Notes: generated by a model from the letters alone, not told the origin. 64,000 nucleotides of DNA from Planctomycetota bacterium (GCA_039819165.1 JBCBSM010000001.1:2356001-2420000); one strand, 5' to 3'; shown: positions 17,397 through 28,397, counted from the first letter of the stretch. A program made the numbers and translations.

Positions 17397-18893
17397 TCAC
17401 CCCGCCGGCATACATCGTCCCTGCGCCCACCGGCGCAGCTCGGCAATGCGTTCGGCCATCGTCACGCTCAGCGGCGGGCTCGCCTCCAGGATGGTCGCCA
17501 GCGAATCCGTGGTCACCTCGCGCTGGTGCGCAAAGGCCTCATGCCGAGCGCTGATGATGCCCTGCTCGATCTCGGCACCGCTGTAGCCCTCGGTGATCTC
17601 GATCAATCGATCGAGGTCGAAGTCCGCCGGGTCGAGCCGGCGCTTTCGCAGGTGGATCCGCAGGATCGCCTCCCGGGCGTCGACACCCGGCAGATCAACG
17701 AAGAAGATCTCGTCGAAGCGGCCCTTGCGCATCAGCTCGGGCGGCAGGCTCTCGATGTCGTTGGCCGTCGCGACGATGAACACCGGCTCGCTGTGCTCCT
17801 GCATCCACGTCAGCAGGCTGCCGAACATCCGGCGGCTCAGGCCTCCGTCCGAGCCCGTCGATCCCGCCGACGCGAAGCCCTTCTCGATCTCGTCGATCCA
17901 CAGGATGATCGGCGCCATCAGTTCGGCCTGGTGCAGCGCCTTGCGGAGCCGGTGCTCGCTCTCGCCGATGAAGCGGTCGTAGAGCACCGTCGGGTCCAGC
18001 CGCAGCAGCGGCCGCTTCCACGCGGCACTGATGGCCTTGGCGCACAGGCTCTTGCCCGCGCCCTGCACCCCCAGCATGAGCACGCCGCGGGGTGCCTCCA
18101 GCCCGTGCGCCTCTGCCTCGGCCTCGCTGGTGAGCACCCGGCTCGCCAGCCACGTCTTCAGGTTGGCCAGCCCGCCGATGTCGTCGAGGGTCGTGGGTGC
18201 CTCGACGAACTCGAGCAGCCCGTCGGCCCGCACATACTCCCGCTTGCTGGCGATGACGTGCGGCAGGTCGTCGGCATCGAAGCGGCGGTCGGCGCGGATG
18301 ATCTCGGCCGCGATGTTGCGGATCTGCCGCCGCGTCAGCCCGCGGAGGTTGCGGACCATCGCCTCCCACTCGCTCCGCTTCACGTCGATCTCGATGGGCG
18401 TATTCAGATGGTGCGCCCGAAGCTCGCCGCGCACCAGCCGCTCGATCTCGTCGAGGTCCGGCGGGTGCAGCTCGAAGGGAGCCGCGTAGGGGCGCACCGC
18501 GGCCGACGCGATGGGCTGGTGATCGATCAGCACGAGCTTCTGCACGCGCTGGGCTGCGCGGAAGAGCGCCTCCCGCATGGCCCGAGCGGTCTTGGCGTCC
18601 TCCAGGTGCGGGCCCAGATCCAGGAACACGTGCACCCCGCCCAGGTGCTCGCTGGCGACCTTCCGAAGGGCGTGCTCGGCCCGCTCGGTGTCCACCGCCA
18701 CGGGGAGGTCCTCGACGTCCGCGTCCTGCAGGCCAGTCGTGGCCGACCAGCGATGGCAGGGCATGCCCAGGTCGGCGGCGGCGTCGCGGACTAGCTCGAG
18801 CGCGTGGGCCTCCTCGTCGGTCACGATCGTGATCGCGGGCTGCGCGGTGACCCTTAGGAGTTCCCTAAGCCTGTCCTGGTTGGTCTGCGTCAT
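17397..18893 (-). CDS. AAA-family ATPase, Ycf46-like
   Basis: 498 aa. The N-terminal half (1-230) is the Ycf46-type sensor region (TDEEAHALELVRDAA, then LDLGPHLED). The AAA domain starts near 235 with TTLDDIGGLANLKTWL. Walker A is GVQGAGKS (275-282), Walker B IILWIDEIEKGF (about 329-340), and the sensor/second-region-of-homology segment is ELMRKGRFDEIFFVDLP. Members occur in cyanobacteria, plastids and several other bacteria, and the role is poorly known. ATG 18893 (MTQTNQDRLRELL) was chosen because upstream residues are low-complexity. Stand-alone gene. Confidence 0.85.
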   Translation of the reverse strand: MTQTNQDRLRELLRVTAQPAITIVTDEEAHALELVRDAAADLGMPCHRWSATTGLQDADVEDLPVAVDTERAEHALRKVASEHLGGVHVFLDLGPHLEDAKTARAMREALFRAAQRVQKLVLIDHQPIASAAVRPYAAPFELHPPDLDEIERLVRGELRAHHLNTPIEIDVKRSEWEAMVRNLRGLTRRQIRNIAAEIIRADRRFDADDLPHVIASKREYVRADGLLEFVEAPTTLDDIGGLANLKTWLASRVLTSEAEAEAHGLEAPRGVLMLGVQGAGKSLCAKAISAAWKRPLLRLDPTVLYDRFIGESEHRLRKALHQAELMAPIILWIDEIEKGFASAGSTGSDGGLSRRMFGSLLTWMQEHSEPVFIVATANDIESLPPELMRKGRFDEIFFVDLPGVDAREAILRIHLRKRRLDPADFDLDRLIEITEGYSGAEIEQGIISARHEAFAHQREVTTDSLATILEASPPLSVTMAERIAELRRWAQGRCMPAG

Positions 18894-19161
18894 GCACGCC
18901 AGCGTATCGCTTATAGGACGCCTCTCGTGGCGTGCATCCCCTTCTCGTGCCCCGACGAAGGACATGGGGTTGTGCCGCGGTCGCGGCGCGGTACATTGGG
19001 CCCGCGGGACGAGCCGTAACGGCCCGGATCCCGCCGACCTAGCCATCCCGGACAGAGTCTCGGTGCCGCTGCCTCGGCACGGATTCGTACGGGTCACGCT
19101 AGGGCCGGCGAATCACACCATCCGGGCGGCCCGCCGCCCAAGACCTGGGGAGGTCGACGCC

Positions 19162-20973
19162 ATGCTTTCACGTTCCCTCGTACGCGGCCTGGCCGCGGGG
19201 CTCGCCGTTGCCGCCGCCGCGGCGTTCGCGCAGCCCCTGCTGGCACAGGACGGCCCGCAATCGCCCATCGTGTTCGACGACCTGGTGTCCCACACCATCG
19301 AGCGGCTGGACGTGGTCCGCGGCCAGGACGGCTCGCTGCGCACCACCGTCATGCTCGGCGCCGAGCCGGCCACGCTCATCCTCACCCCGCACTCGGTCCG
19401 CACGCCGGACTTCGAGGTGCTCATCCCCCAGCCCGACGGCTCGCTCAAGCGGGTCGTCGCGCCCGCGCCCACGACCTACCGCGGCCGCGTGGTCGGCATG
19501 GAGTCCAGCACCGTCGTCGCCGGCTTCTTCCGCGACGGGCTGACCGCCGAGATCTACACGGGCGAGGGCGAGGACAACGACTGGATCGTCCAGCCGCTCC
19601 GCGAGCGCGTCGATGGCGCCGCCGACGACCTGCACGTCGTGCACCGCCGCGTGGACGACATCTCGCTCGATCTCATCGGCGGCGTGTGCGGCACGCCCGA
19701 TGATCCCTTCGCGGCGCTGCAGCACATGGGCCAGCCCGATGCGCCGGGCGTCGACGAGACCCTCGTGCTCGACCTCGCCGTCGACACCGACTTCGAGTTC
19801 TACCAGCTGCTCGGCTCGTCCGAGCCGGCGGTCATCGCCGCCATCGAGAACCAGGTCAATGCCGTCTCGAGGATCTACGAGCGGGACGTCGACACCGTCA
19901 TCCAGCTGGGCACGGTGATCGTCCGCGATAGCTCGTCCGACCCCTACACCACCAGCGATGGCGGCGGCCTGCTGGGCCAGATGCGCAACCACTGGCGGTC
20001 GACCAAGGGCAGCATCGTCCGCGATACCGCCTCGCTGATGAGCGGCCGGGACTTCGCCGGCGGCGTGCTGGGCGTGGCCTATCTCAGCGGCCTGTGCAGC
20101 ACCACCAACGGCTACAACGTCAACCAGTACCGCAACCTGAGCGTCGCGGCCCGCGTCGCGGTGCACGCCCACGAGATCGGCCACAACTGCAGCGCCCCGC
20201 ACTGCTCGGGCGGCGACTGCAGAATCATGTGCGCCGGCATCGGCGGCTGCTCGGGCGACATCTTCCGCTTCGGCAACGCCTCGAAGGCCACCATTCGCAG
20301 CTTCCTCGAGCGGGTGCCCTGCATCGATCCGCTCGTCGTGATCCCAGATCCGCTCGCGCTGCCCTTCGAGGACGGCTTCGACGCCTCGGACGACCTCGAC
20401 CCCATGCTCTGGACCGACGCCTCCGAGGTCTTCGTCTCCTCGGCCGTCGTGAACCCGATCTCCTCGCCCAATGCGCTGGGCTTCCGGCCCGACGGCACGC
20501 TGTCGACCGTGGACCTGGACGTGCCCGCGCCCGGCGTCGCGCCCACCTACGTCAAGTTCTGGACGCAGGCCCGCTTCGTCGAGGCCGGCAAGTCGCTCCG
20601 CGTCGAGTACTTCTCCACCTTCTCGGGCACCTGGGAGGAGTTCGGCTCGATCGTCTCGGACGGCACGACCCAGGACCAGTACGTGCAGCACGAGTTCGAG
20701 GTGCCGCTCACCGGCGTGGGCAACCAGTTCCGCCTGCGGCTGACCGCCGTCGGCACCGACATCGCCGACGTGTGGTTCGTCGATAGCGTCGTCATCGACG
20801 AGTTCTGCCGCGCCGATCTCAACAGCGACGGCGCGCTGAACATCTTCGACTTCCTGGGCTTCCAGACCTTCTTCGACCTGGGCGACCCCCGGGCCGACTT
20901 CAACAGCGACACTCGCTTCGACGTCTTCGACTTCCTGGCCTACCAGAACGCATTTACGGCCGGCTGCTACTAG
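19162..20973 (+). CDS. secreted reprolysin-like zinc metalloprotease with GC-type dockerin
   Basis: 603 aa. Signal peptide to about residue 29 (FAQPLLAQ). A propeptide-like region precedes the catalytic domain with HEIGHNCSAPHC: zinc ligands His337, His341 and His347, catalytic Glu338, the HExxHxxxxxH form of metzincins; RIMCAG just after can serve as the Met-turn. It fits the M12B/reprolysin-like group with several nearby cysteines. A beta-sandwich-like region (about 395-545) follows, then two dockerin repeats (DLNSDGALNIFDFLGFQTFF, DFNSDTRFDVFDFLAYQNAF) ending in AGCY. GGGGAGG precedes ATG 19162. Expected to be a surface or extracellular protease. Confidence 0.9.
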   Translation: MLSRSLVRGLAAGLAVAAAAAFAQPLLAQDGPQSPIVFDDLVSHTIERLDVVRGQDGSLRTTVMLGAEPATLILTPHSVRTPDFEVLIPQPDGSLKRVVAPAPTTYRGRVVGMESSTVVAGFFRDGLTAEIYTGEGEDNDWIVQPLRERVDGAADDLHVVHRRVDDISLDLIGGVCGTPDDPFAALQHMGQPDAPGVDETLVLDLAVDTDFEFYQLLGSSEPAVIAAIENQVNAVSRIYERDVDTVIQLGTVIVRDSSSDPYTTSDGGGLLGQMRNHWRSTKGSIVRDTASLMSGRDFAGGVLGVAYLSGLCSTTNGYNVNQYRNLSVAARVAVHAHEIGHNCSAPHCSGGDCRIMCAGIGGCSGDIFRFGNASKATIRSFLERVPCIDPLVVIPDPLALPFEDGFDASDDLDPMLWTDASEVFVSSAVVNPISSPNALGFRPDGTLSTVDLDVPAPGVAPTYVKFWTQARFVEAGKSLRVEYFSTFSGTWEEFGSIVSDGTTQDQYVQHEFEVPLTGVGNQFRLRLTAVGTDIADVWFVDSVVIDEFCRADLNSDGALNIFDFLGFQTFFDLGDPRADFNSDTRFDVFDFLAYQNAFTAGCY

Positions 20974-21022
20974 CGGCCAGACGCCGCCCCCGAGACGGCG
21001 GCACAATGCCTGACACATGCAC

Positions 21023-21055
21023 GCACGCGAGCCCCGCCCGGGGCTCGCGTGCTTT
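21023..21055 (+). terminator. intrinsic terminator after the metalloprotease gene
   Basis: GCACGCGAGCCCC and GGGGCTCGCGTGC pair over 13 bp around the loop GCCC and are followed by TTTCC. This very stable stem lies 50 nt after the protease stop and 65 nt before the prenyltransferase start. Confidence 0.7.
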
Positions 21056-21119
21056 CCTGCGCGCCTCCGGCAACCCCCCGAGAGCCGGCGTCAGCCATCG
21101 GCCGTGCTATCAATTGGGC

Positions 21120-22064
21120 ATGGAGGCCGCACCGCTCCAACCCGCCGGTGGCATGCAGGCCGCGCGGCTGCTCGCCGGCGACATCAAGATCGCCCACTCG
21201 GTGTTCGCGCTGCCCTTCGCGCTGCTCGCGGCCGTCCTGGCGGCCGGCGCGTCCGCGGGCGGCATCCGCTGGCAGACGTTCGCCGGCCAGCTCGCGCTGA
21301 TCCTCGCGTGCATGGTGGCCGCCCGCACCTGGGCCATGCTCGCCAACCGACTCGCAGACCGCACGCTGGACGCCGCCAACCCCAGGACCCGGGGCCGCCC
21401 GCTCGCCTCGGGGCGGGTGTCGCTCCGCGCCGGCGGCGTTGCCCTGTTCGCGTCGGCGGGCGTGTTCCTGGCGGCCTGCGGCCTCTTCGGCGTGCTCTTC
21501 GCGAACTGGTGGCCCCTCGCGCTCGGCGTGCCGGTACTGCTGTGGATCGCCTTCTACGCGTATACCAAACGCTTCACCTGGCTGTGCCACGCGTTCCTCG
21601 GCGGGGCGCTTGCCGCCAGCCCGCTTGCCGCCGCCATCGCCATCGGCGGCATCGGGTCCCTCGCCATGCCCGCGCTCTGGGCCATCGCGAGCATGGTCGT
21701 GCTGTGGGTCGGCGGCTTCGACGTCATCTACGCCCTGCAGGACCTCGAGCACGACCGACGCGCGGGCCTCAACAGCATCCCTGCCCGGTTCGGCTGGCGA
21801 GGGGCGGCCTGGATCAGCCGCGGCATGCACGCCGCCGCCGTCGCGTGCCTGGTGATCGCCCTAGCGATCGAGCCCCGCTTCGGCGTGCTCTTCCTGCTCG
21901 GCGTGCTCGCGACCGTCGCGTTGCTCGCCTGGGAGCACGCCGTCCTCGTCCGGCGGGGGCAAGCCGGCATCCCCATGGCCTTCTTCACGCTCAACGGCGT
22001 CATCAGCGTGCTGCTGGGCGGCCTGGGGATATCGGATGTCCTGCTGACGCCCCTCGCGGCCTAG
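21120..22064 (+). CDS. UbiA family prenyltransferase (MqnP-like)
   Basis: 314-aa integral membrane enzyme that attaches a polyprenyl chain to an aromatic acid. The two Asp-rich motifs are both present: NRLADRTLDAANPRT (NxxxDxxxD) and DVIYALQDLEHDRRAG (DxxxxxxDxxxD), with GRPLASGRV after the first. About eight or nine hydrophobic segments follow the usual UbiA layout. The LEHDRRAGLNSIPARFG pattern resembles the futalosine-pathway enzyme MqnP and 4-hydroxybenzoate prenyltransferases, which would suit menaquinone synthesis in planctomycetes; no other mqn genes are in the window to confirm this. Confidence 0.85.
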   Translation: MEAAPLQPAGGMQAARLLAGDIKIAHSVFALPFALLAAVLAAGASAGGIRWQTFAGQLALILACMVAARTWAMLANRLADRTLDAANPRTRGRPLASGRVSLRAGGVALFASAGVFLAACGLFGVLFANWWPLALGVPVLLWIAFYAYTKRFTWLCHAFLGGALAASPLAAAIAIGGIGSLAMPALWAIASMVVLWVGGFDVIYALQDLEHDRRAGLNSIPARFGWRGAAWISRGMHAAAVACLVIALAIEPRFGVLFLLGVLATVALLAWEHAVLVRRGQAGIPMAFFTLNGVISVLLGGLGISDVLLTPLAA

Positions 22065-22106
22065 GGGCCCGCCCGACCGCACCGGCGGTGTTCGGAATCA
22101 GAATTT

Positions 22107-22133
22107 TCAAACAATACTGAAAGTATTGCTTGA
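22107..22133. promoter_or_regulatory. inverted-repeat operator upstream of the GbsR-type regulator
   Basis: Two 12-nt arms (TCAAACAATACT and AGTATTGCTTGA) flank GAA, with one mismatch; the inner 7 bp (CAATACT/AGTATTG) are perfect. The site is strongly AT-rich and lies 31 nt before the regulator ATG, overlapping where a promoter should be. A GbsR/MarR dimer site is the natural reading. Seen directly; binding is inferred. Confidence 0.65.
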
Positions 22134-22164
22134 ATCCGGGCCGCCGGCTCGCGATACTCACGGC

Positions 22165-22704
22165 ATGAAGGTGGACACCCGCGACCACGCCCCGACCGGG
22201 GGCGCCCAGGACGAATTCATCGCCGCCTGGGGGCAGATGAGCAGCGCCTGGGGCATCAGCCGCACCATGGCCGAGGTGCATGCCCTGCTCTACATCACCG
22301 GCGAGGCGCTGTGCACCGACGACGTGATGGATCGGCTCCAGATCTCGCGGGGCAACGCCAGCATGTCGCTGCGGGCGTTGCTCGAGTGGGGCATCGTCAG
22401 CAAGGCCCACAAGCGCGGCGATCGCAAGGAGTACTTCCTGGCGGAGCAGGACATCTGGGCCATGTTCCGCGCCATCGTGCGCGAACGGCTCAAGCGCGAG
22501 GTCGAGCCCCTCATCGCGCAGCTCAACGACATCCGCGATCGCAACGACGAGACCGGCGACGCGCAGACCACCGCCGACTACCAGGGCCGCATCGACGCGC
22601 TGGTCGACTTCTTCGGCACGGTCGACCGCCTGGGCCAGCGGTTCGCGAGCCCATCGGGCCAGGGCCTCCGCGCGGCCGCCACCCTCCTGGCGAAGGTGTC
22701 CTGA
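22165..22704 (+). CDS. GbsR/MarR-type transcriptional regulator
   Basis: 179 aa. It resembles the GbsR subgroup of MarR-like regulators: ISRTMAEVHALLYITGEALC, the HTH MDRLQISRGNASMSLRALLE (recognition helix), then GIVSKAHKRGDRKEYFLAEQ as the wing and a long C-terminal helical dimer region. The start is ATG 22165, just downstream of a 27-bp inverted repeat. Its TGA overlaps the ATG of the next gene (ATGA), so the two are translationally coupled. In other bacteria GbsR-type proteins control osmolyte or membrane genes; here the target beyond itself is unknown. Confidence 0.85.
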   Translation: MKVDTRDHAPTGGAQDEFIAAWGQMSSAWGISRTMAEVHALLYITGEALCTDDVMDRLQISRGNASMSLRALLEWGIVSKAHKRGDRKEYFLAEQDIWAMFRAIVRERLKREVEPLIAQLNDIRDRNDETGDAQTTADYQGRIDALVDFFGTVDRLGQRFASPSGQGLRAAATLLAKVS

Positions 22705-23195
22705 TGTCGACCGCCAGCGTGCCCATCCCCGGAGTCGCGTCCGCCGAGACCTGGAGGGCGGCCGATGCCCGCGCCGTGCTGGTGCGGTGGAGCGTGGCGT
22801 CCGATGCGCTGCCGTCCGCCCTGCGGTCGCTGCTCGCCGAGTCCGTCGCGGGCCTGGACCCGGTGGTCGAGATGTGCTTCGAGGTCCACCGCGGCGCAAC
22901 GGCCCGCCTGACGATTGCGGGCATCGAGGTGCCCTACGAGAATCCCTCGGGCGAACAACCGGACGCCGACTTCGTGGCGGAGCGTTGCACCCGCGGTCCG
23001 GCCCGGGGCGTCATCGCGTGCGATGGGCCATCGCTGTCGGTCGTCGTGCGCCCCGCGACCGCGAACGACCCCGCCGGCTCGTACGAGCCCGGTTCGCGAA
23101 CACGCAACAGGCTGCTGTACGCGCGGTGCGACGTTCCGCGACGCCTCGGGCTCGCCGGTGGTCGATACCAGCTCGTCGGCTGCGAACTCGCCTAG
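22704..23195 (+). CDS. unknown protein coupled to the GbsR-type regulator
   Basis: 163 aa, no recognised family. It is soluble in character, with no signal peptide or membrane helix; the first 100 residues are mixed alpha/beta (GLDPVVEMCFEVHRGATARL) and there are several scattered Cys. The ATG overlaps the preceding TGA, so expression is tied to the regulator, and both stand under the operator at 22107. It may modulate or depend on that regulator, but nothing in the sequence shows how. It converges on the HAF-repeat dockerin gene with a 24-nt gap. Confidence 0.6.
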   Translation: MSTASVPIPGVASAETWRAADARAVLVRWSVASDALPSALRSLLAESVAGLDPVVEMCFEVHRGATARLTIAGIEVPYENPSGEQPDADFVAERCTRGPARGVIACDGPSLSVVVRPATANDPAGSYEPGSRTRNRLLYARCDVPRRLGLAGGRYQLVGCELA

Positions 23196-23219
23196 GTATT
23201 GCGGTGCGGCGTGCTGCCG

Positions 23220-24413
23220 CTACGGGCAGCCCGCGTCGAACAGGTTCTGGAACGCCAGGAAATCGAACAGCGTGAGCGAGCCGTCGCCGTCGAGGTCGGC
23301 CGCCGCCGCCCCCGCGTCGAAGAGATTCTGGAACGCCAGGAAGTCGAAGATCGTCAACTCGCCGTCGCCGTCGAGATCCGCCGGACAGCCCTCGGCGATC
23401 GGGATGAGCAGGAAGCCGCGGCTGCCCCCGGCCGGGCTGCGGCCATTGCCGCAGATCCAGCCCCGTTCGTTGATGGACAGCGCGTTGGTCAGCTCCCACC
23501 CATCGCCCGAGGTATCGACGAGATCCAGCAGCGGCACCGCGCCATTCACGCCATCCCAGCGGATCGCGCCAACGGCGCTCCGGCCGACGGCTACGCCCGA
23601 TTCGTTCGCGTCGAGCAGCGCCGACGACACGCCGTCGCCCAGTCCCGCGCCGGCGTCCAGGACCGTTCCGGCGCCATCCCAGATGGCCGCCCTCGTGATG
23701 GAACCAACCGAGGCGAGCCCCACGTAGAGCCCCGCGTCTGTCCTTGCGTGCACCGTGTCGGCGCCCGGTGCCGCGTCATCGAGCCGCGGAAACACCCGCG
23801 TCGTGCCGTCGGCCCGCCACTCGACGGCGCGGATCACGATGCCGCCCAGCGGGTGCCGCCCCGCGCCGCCAACCACCCCGCCGTCGGGCAGCACACGCGA
23901 GGTGGATACGGCCCCGCCCCAGGTCTCCAGCGGCCGTGGCGCACCGGCGCCGCCCGGCTCGGGCCAGACGAACGCTTCGCGCGACGGACCAACCTTGACG
24001 AGCGTCTGGCCGGCCGCGTTGATGCTCTCGGCGCGGCTGAACGTGCAGCCCTCCGGGCCCACGGCGACCATGCCGCCCGACGCCGTCCACACGAAGCCGC
24101 TGGTCTCGCCGCACGCCGCCGTGCTCTGGCCCGCGACCATGCCGTCCACGATCGCAAAGCCGCTGCTCGAGACCCCGCCCGGCAGCGTGCCGAGCACCAT
24201 CGGCACGCCGCTCTCGTCCCAGATGGCCGCACGCAGGCCATCGGCGCCCGAGACCTGGCCCGCGACGATGCCGCCGTCGTCGACCTGCAGCGCGAGGGAT
24301 TGGTTCGCACCGCCGGGCAGATCGGCGAGCTCGACCAGTGCGTATTCGGCCTGTCCGGCCGCGGGGGCGGCGAACGAACAACACGCCAGCAGGACGGCAC
24401 GCACGCGCAGCAT
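23220..24413 (-). CDS. secreted HAF-repeat protein with GC-type dockerin
   Basis: 397 aa. Signal peptide (MLRVRAVLLACCSFAAPAAG) followed by repeats of the HAF extracellular type: short units where a conserved G-x-A follows hydrophobic strands (AIWDESGVPMVLGTLPGG, then ESINAAGQTLV and LDANESGVAVGRSAVG), folding as a beta-propeller-like array. The C-terminus has two dockerin repeats ([20 protein letters not shown] and [20 protein letters not shown]) and DAGCP. ATG 24413 is chosen because the signal starts there; its SD is weak and the frame is open 25 codons further. Surface location expected, function unknown. Confidence 0.8.
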   Translation of the reverse strand: MLRVRAVLLACCSFAAPAAGQAEYALVELADLPGGANQSLALQVDDGGIVAGQVSGADGLRAAIWDESGVPMVLGTLPGGVSSSGFAIVDGMVAGQSTAACGETSGFVWTASGGMVAVGPEGCTFSRAESINAAGQTLVKVGPSREAFVWPEPGGAGAPRPLETWGGAVSTSRVLPDGGVVGGAGRHPLGGIVIRAVEWRADGTTRVFPRLDDAAPGADTVHARTDAGLYVGLASVGSITRAAIWDGAGTVLDAGAGLGDGVSSALLDANESGVAVGRSAVGAIRWDGVNGAVPLLDLVDTSGDGWELTNALSINERGWICGNGRSPAGGSRGFLLIPIAEGCPADLDGDGELTIFDFLAFQNLFDAGAAAADLDGDGSLTLFDFLAFQNLFDAGCP

Positions 24414-24501
24414 GATCCGAGCATACCCCGCTTCCGGGGATCCGGCAGTGCGCGTCCGCGCCAGTCTATGGTCCGATAATAGTTCCAAACGCCGAGCAAT
24501 A

Positions 24502-24528
24502 AGCCCCCGCCTGGATCGGGCGGGGGCT
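24502..24528 (-). terminator. hairpin terminator downstream of atpA
   Basis: AGCCCCCGCC and GGCGGGGGCT pair perfectly (10 bp) around TGGATCG, 33 nt past the atpA stop. On the minus strand it is followed by TATTG, a weak T-tract. It separates atpA from the dockerin gene downstream. Confidence 0.6.
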
Positions 24529-24560
24529 GGTCCTGTGCGTGCCGATCCCAGGAATCGCCG

Positions 24561-26156
<1,596 letters not shown>

Positions 26157-26473
26157 CGGAGTGTCCTTCCAGGCCGGGCCCGGAGCCGGGCCGACGCGTC
26201 CAAGAGTCGTGATCGGTGCCGAGGCCGCCACCCGCTGCCATCGGCTGCCGCCCGTGCTCGCCGAAGAGAGCTGCGGCGGGTGCCAAGGGTAGGAGGAAGG
26301 CCCGCGGATATCCGCCGCCAGGGCCCGCGATTCCTCCTCCGCCAGCCCGCCGGATCACGCCGGGCGTGGCTCCAGATAGGGATTGCGGCAGCGGGCATCG
26401 CCGGTATACTCGGCCCGTTCGCACCCCCTCGGCCCCGCGTACCGGGGCCGGGCCCGCGCGACGGGAGGCCGCG
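26157..26473. other. divergent intergenic region atpA / lipoprotein
   Basis: About 317 nt between two divergent genes, so it should hold both promoters. A possible -10-like GTATACT is near 26402-26408 for the plus-strand gene. The rest is GC-rich with no convincing reading frame or hairpin. Confidence 0.35.
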
Positions 26474-27313
26474 ATGCACGCCCCGGGACAGGCCGCCCTC
26501 CAAGCCCTCGCCACGCGTCTGTCCCTCGCCGCGCCGGGCGTCGCGGTCCTGCTCGCCCTCGCCGCCCTGGCCGGCTGCGCCAGCAACGACAAGGCGGCCT
26601 GGTACATCGCCGACCCGATCACCACCACCGAGCGGGCCGACCGCGTGCGGGGCGGCAAGATCAACCCCGAGACCTACGCGGTGAAGCTGCACGGCGCGGA
26701 CGATCCCGTCGTGCTGTTCGCCTTCGCCGCCGACTTCACGATGGACGACAGCCAGGACGACGCCCGCAAGGAGGCCCGCAACCTGCTGCAGTCCAAGCTC
26801 ATGGCGCTCTCGGAGGAATCCGTCGAGCGGCACTTCAACGACGTCTTCCAGACCCAGGACACCGTGAATTCGGCCCTGGGCCTCACGGCCATCGGCTTCA
26901 CGACGGCCGGCGCCATCGTGACCAACGCGACCAGCCAGATCTTCAGCGCCATCGCCACCGGCGTGCTCGGCGCCAAGTCACTGGTGGCCGAGGAGATCTA
27001 CGCCGACAACCTGCCCGAGGTCATGATCAGCCGCGTGCGGGCCGAACGCGAAGTGCAGGCGGCGCTCATCGCCAAGAAGCAGCGCCTCGCCATCGACCAG
27101 TACTCGGCGGCGCAGGCCGTCGACGACGCGCTGAAGTACCACAGCCTCGGCTCGTTCCAGACCGCGCTGGCGCTCGTCGTCCAGGATGCCCAGGACGTGG
27201 CGAAGGACAAGGCCGACGAAGCCAGAGAGAACGAAGAAGACCAAGTCGATGAGATGCTGGACGAGGACGGCGAGTCCGCACGGGACCAGCAGCCTCTAGC
27301 CCAGCCGGACTGA
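26474..27313 (+). CDS. lipoprotein of unknown function with helical C-terminus
   Basis: 279 aa. A long lipoprotein signal ends in LALAALAGC. The mature protein begins ASNDKAAWYIADPITTTERA. A glycine/alanine-rich hydrophobic stretch in the middle (GLTAIGFTTAGAIVTNATSQ and following) could be a membrane hairpin. The C-terminal third is charged helix with a run of Glu/Asp/Lys (KADEARENEEDQVDEMLDED), probably coiled coil. SD GGGAGG is upstream of ATG 26474. Family not recognised. It converges on cdaR with 28 nt between. Confidence 0.65.
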   Translation: MHAPGQAALQALATRLSLAAPGVAVLLALAALAGCASNDKAAWYIADPITTTERADRVRGGKINPETYAVKLHGADDPVVLFAFAADFTMDDSQDDARKEARNLLQSKLMALSEESVERHFNDVFQTQDTVNSALGLTAIGFTTAGAIVTNATSQIFSAIATGVLGAKSLVAEEIYADNLPEVMISRVRAEREVQAALIAKKQRLAIDQYSAAQAVDDALKYHSLGSFQTALALVVQDAQDVAKDKADEARENEEDQVDEMLDEDGESARDQQPLAQPD

Positions 27314-27341
27314 CTCGCCATCGGAGAGAATCCGCGTTGCG

Positions 27342-28397
27342 CTACGCCCCGGGCTCGGGATCGGGTGCCGTCCGGGGCGCCGGCTCGACCACCACCGGCA
27401 CCGTCCAGTCGTCGGTGAGGAACTCCAGGTCGGAGCCCCGGCCGCGGGTCCAGTCGTCGAAGCGGGCCGTGAACTCCGCCGGCCCCTCCACCAGTTCGAC
27501 CTGTTCGAGCGGCAGGTAGGCCGCCACCGGCAGCTGGCCCTCGCGGACCGCCGCCACCAGTTCGCTGGGGCCGCGGATGGTCACGTTCCGCAGGTACGCG
27601 TCGGCGGGCTCGATCCGCACCGCCCACTGCTCGAGCTGCGAGGACGACAGCCGCACCAGCACCGGCACGCTGGGGATCTCGTAGGACTCGATGGTGTCCC
27701 GCAGCGTCAGCGTGGCATCGATGGCCGTCGGCTCGATCGAGATCAGCTCGCTCTGCCACTGCGAGGGGATCTGCAACGGCAGCTCGGCCAGCTCGACCCG
27801 CCCGCCGCCGCGGATCGAGCCGACGCGGCCGCCCTCGACCTGCGTCGTAATCGTCGCCACGCCCGGGCCGGCCAGCCGGGATCGCGGCCCGCGGACCCGC
27901 ACAACCGATGGCGTCGCCGCCGGCGGCACCGCCAGCTCGACGTCGCTCACCAGCACCTCCACGGGCAGCGTCCGCTCCTCGATCTCGTCGACCTCGACCT
28001 CCAGGGACGGCGGCGTCACCTCGAGCACGCCCACCGCCGACCGAGCAAACACGGCGTGGTCGCGGAGCACGTCGCGGAGCACCAGCGGGTTGCGGCCCAC
28101 GTCGGCCACCAGATCGTCGCCGACGACCAGCTCGATGGGCTCGCCCAGCCGCTGCGCCATGCGACCCAGCGCCGCGCGGGAGCCCTCCATCCGCAGCGTC
28201 ACCGTGGCCGTCCGCGAGTCGTTCTCGGGCACCCACGCGTCCAGCGCCGAGCCGGGCGGGGCGGCGAGCCGCAGCGTGACCGTGCGCGACACCGTCGTCA
28301 GGCTCCGCGCCTCGGCGAAGGTCCACAGCACCACCGAGAGACCCACCACGATGATCGCCCGGATGATCGATGCGCGGCTAGGCCGTGCCCTGGACAT
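27342..28397 (-). CDS. cdaR: YbbR-domain protein (CdaR-like regulator of diadenylate cyclase)
   Basis: 351 aa. One N-terminal transmembrane helix (IIRAIIVVGLSVVLWTFAEA) is followed by an exported part with repeated YbbR-type beta domains; recurring units are VRVRGPRSRLAGPGVATITT and VTIRGPSELVAAVREGQLPV. YbbR/CdaR proteins bind CdaA and tune its c-di-AMP output. The ATG overlaps the 3' end of cdaA by 20 nt and has its own GGAGG site, so the pair is co-translated. This gene order (cdaA then cdaR) is the common bacterial one, usually followed by glmM, which is absent here. Confidence 0.85.
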   Translation of the reverse strand: MSRARPSRASIIRAIIVVGLSVVLWTFAEARSLTTVSRTVTLRLAAPPGSALDAWVPENDSRTATVTLRMEGSRAALGRMAQRLGEPIELVVGDDLVADVGRNPLVLRDVLRDHAVFARSAVGVLEVTPPSLEVEVDEIEERTLPVEVLVSDVELAVPPAATPSVVRVRGPRSRLAGPGVATITTQVEGGRVGSIRGGGRVELAELPLQIPSQWQSELISIEPTAIDATLTLRDTIESYEIPSVPVLVRLSSSQLEQWAVRIEPADAYLRNVTIRGPSELVAAVREGQLPVAAYLPLEQVELVEGPAEFTARFDDWTRGRGSDLEFLTDDWTVPVVVEPAPRTAPDPEPGA

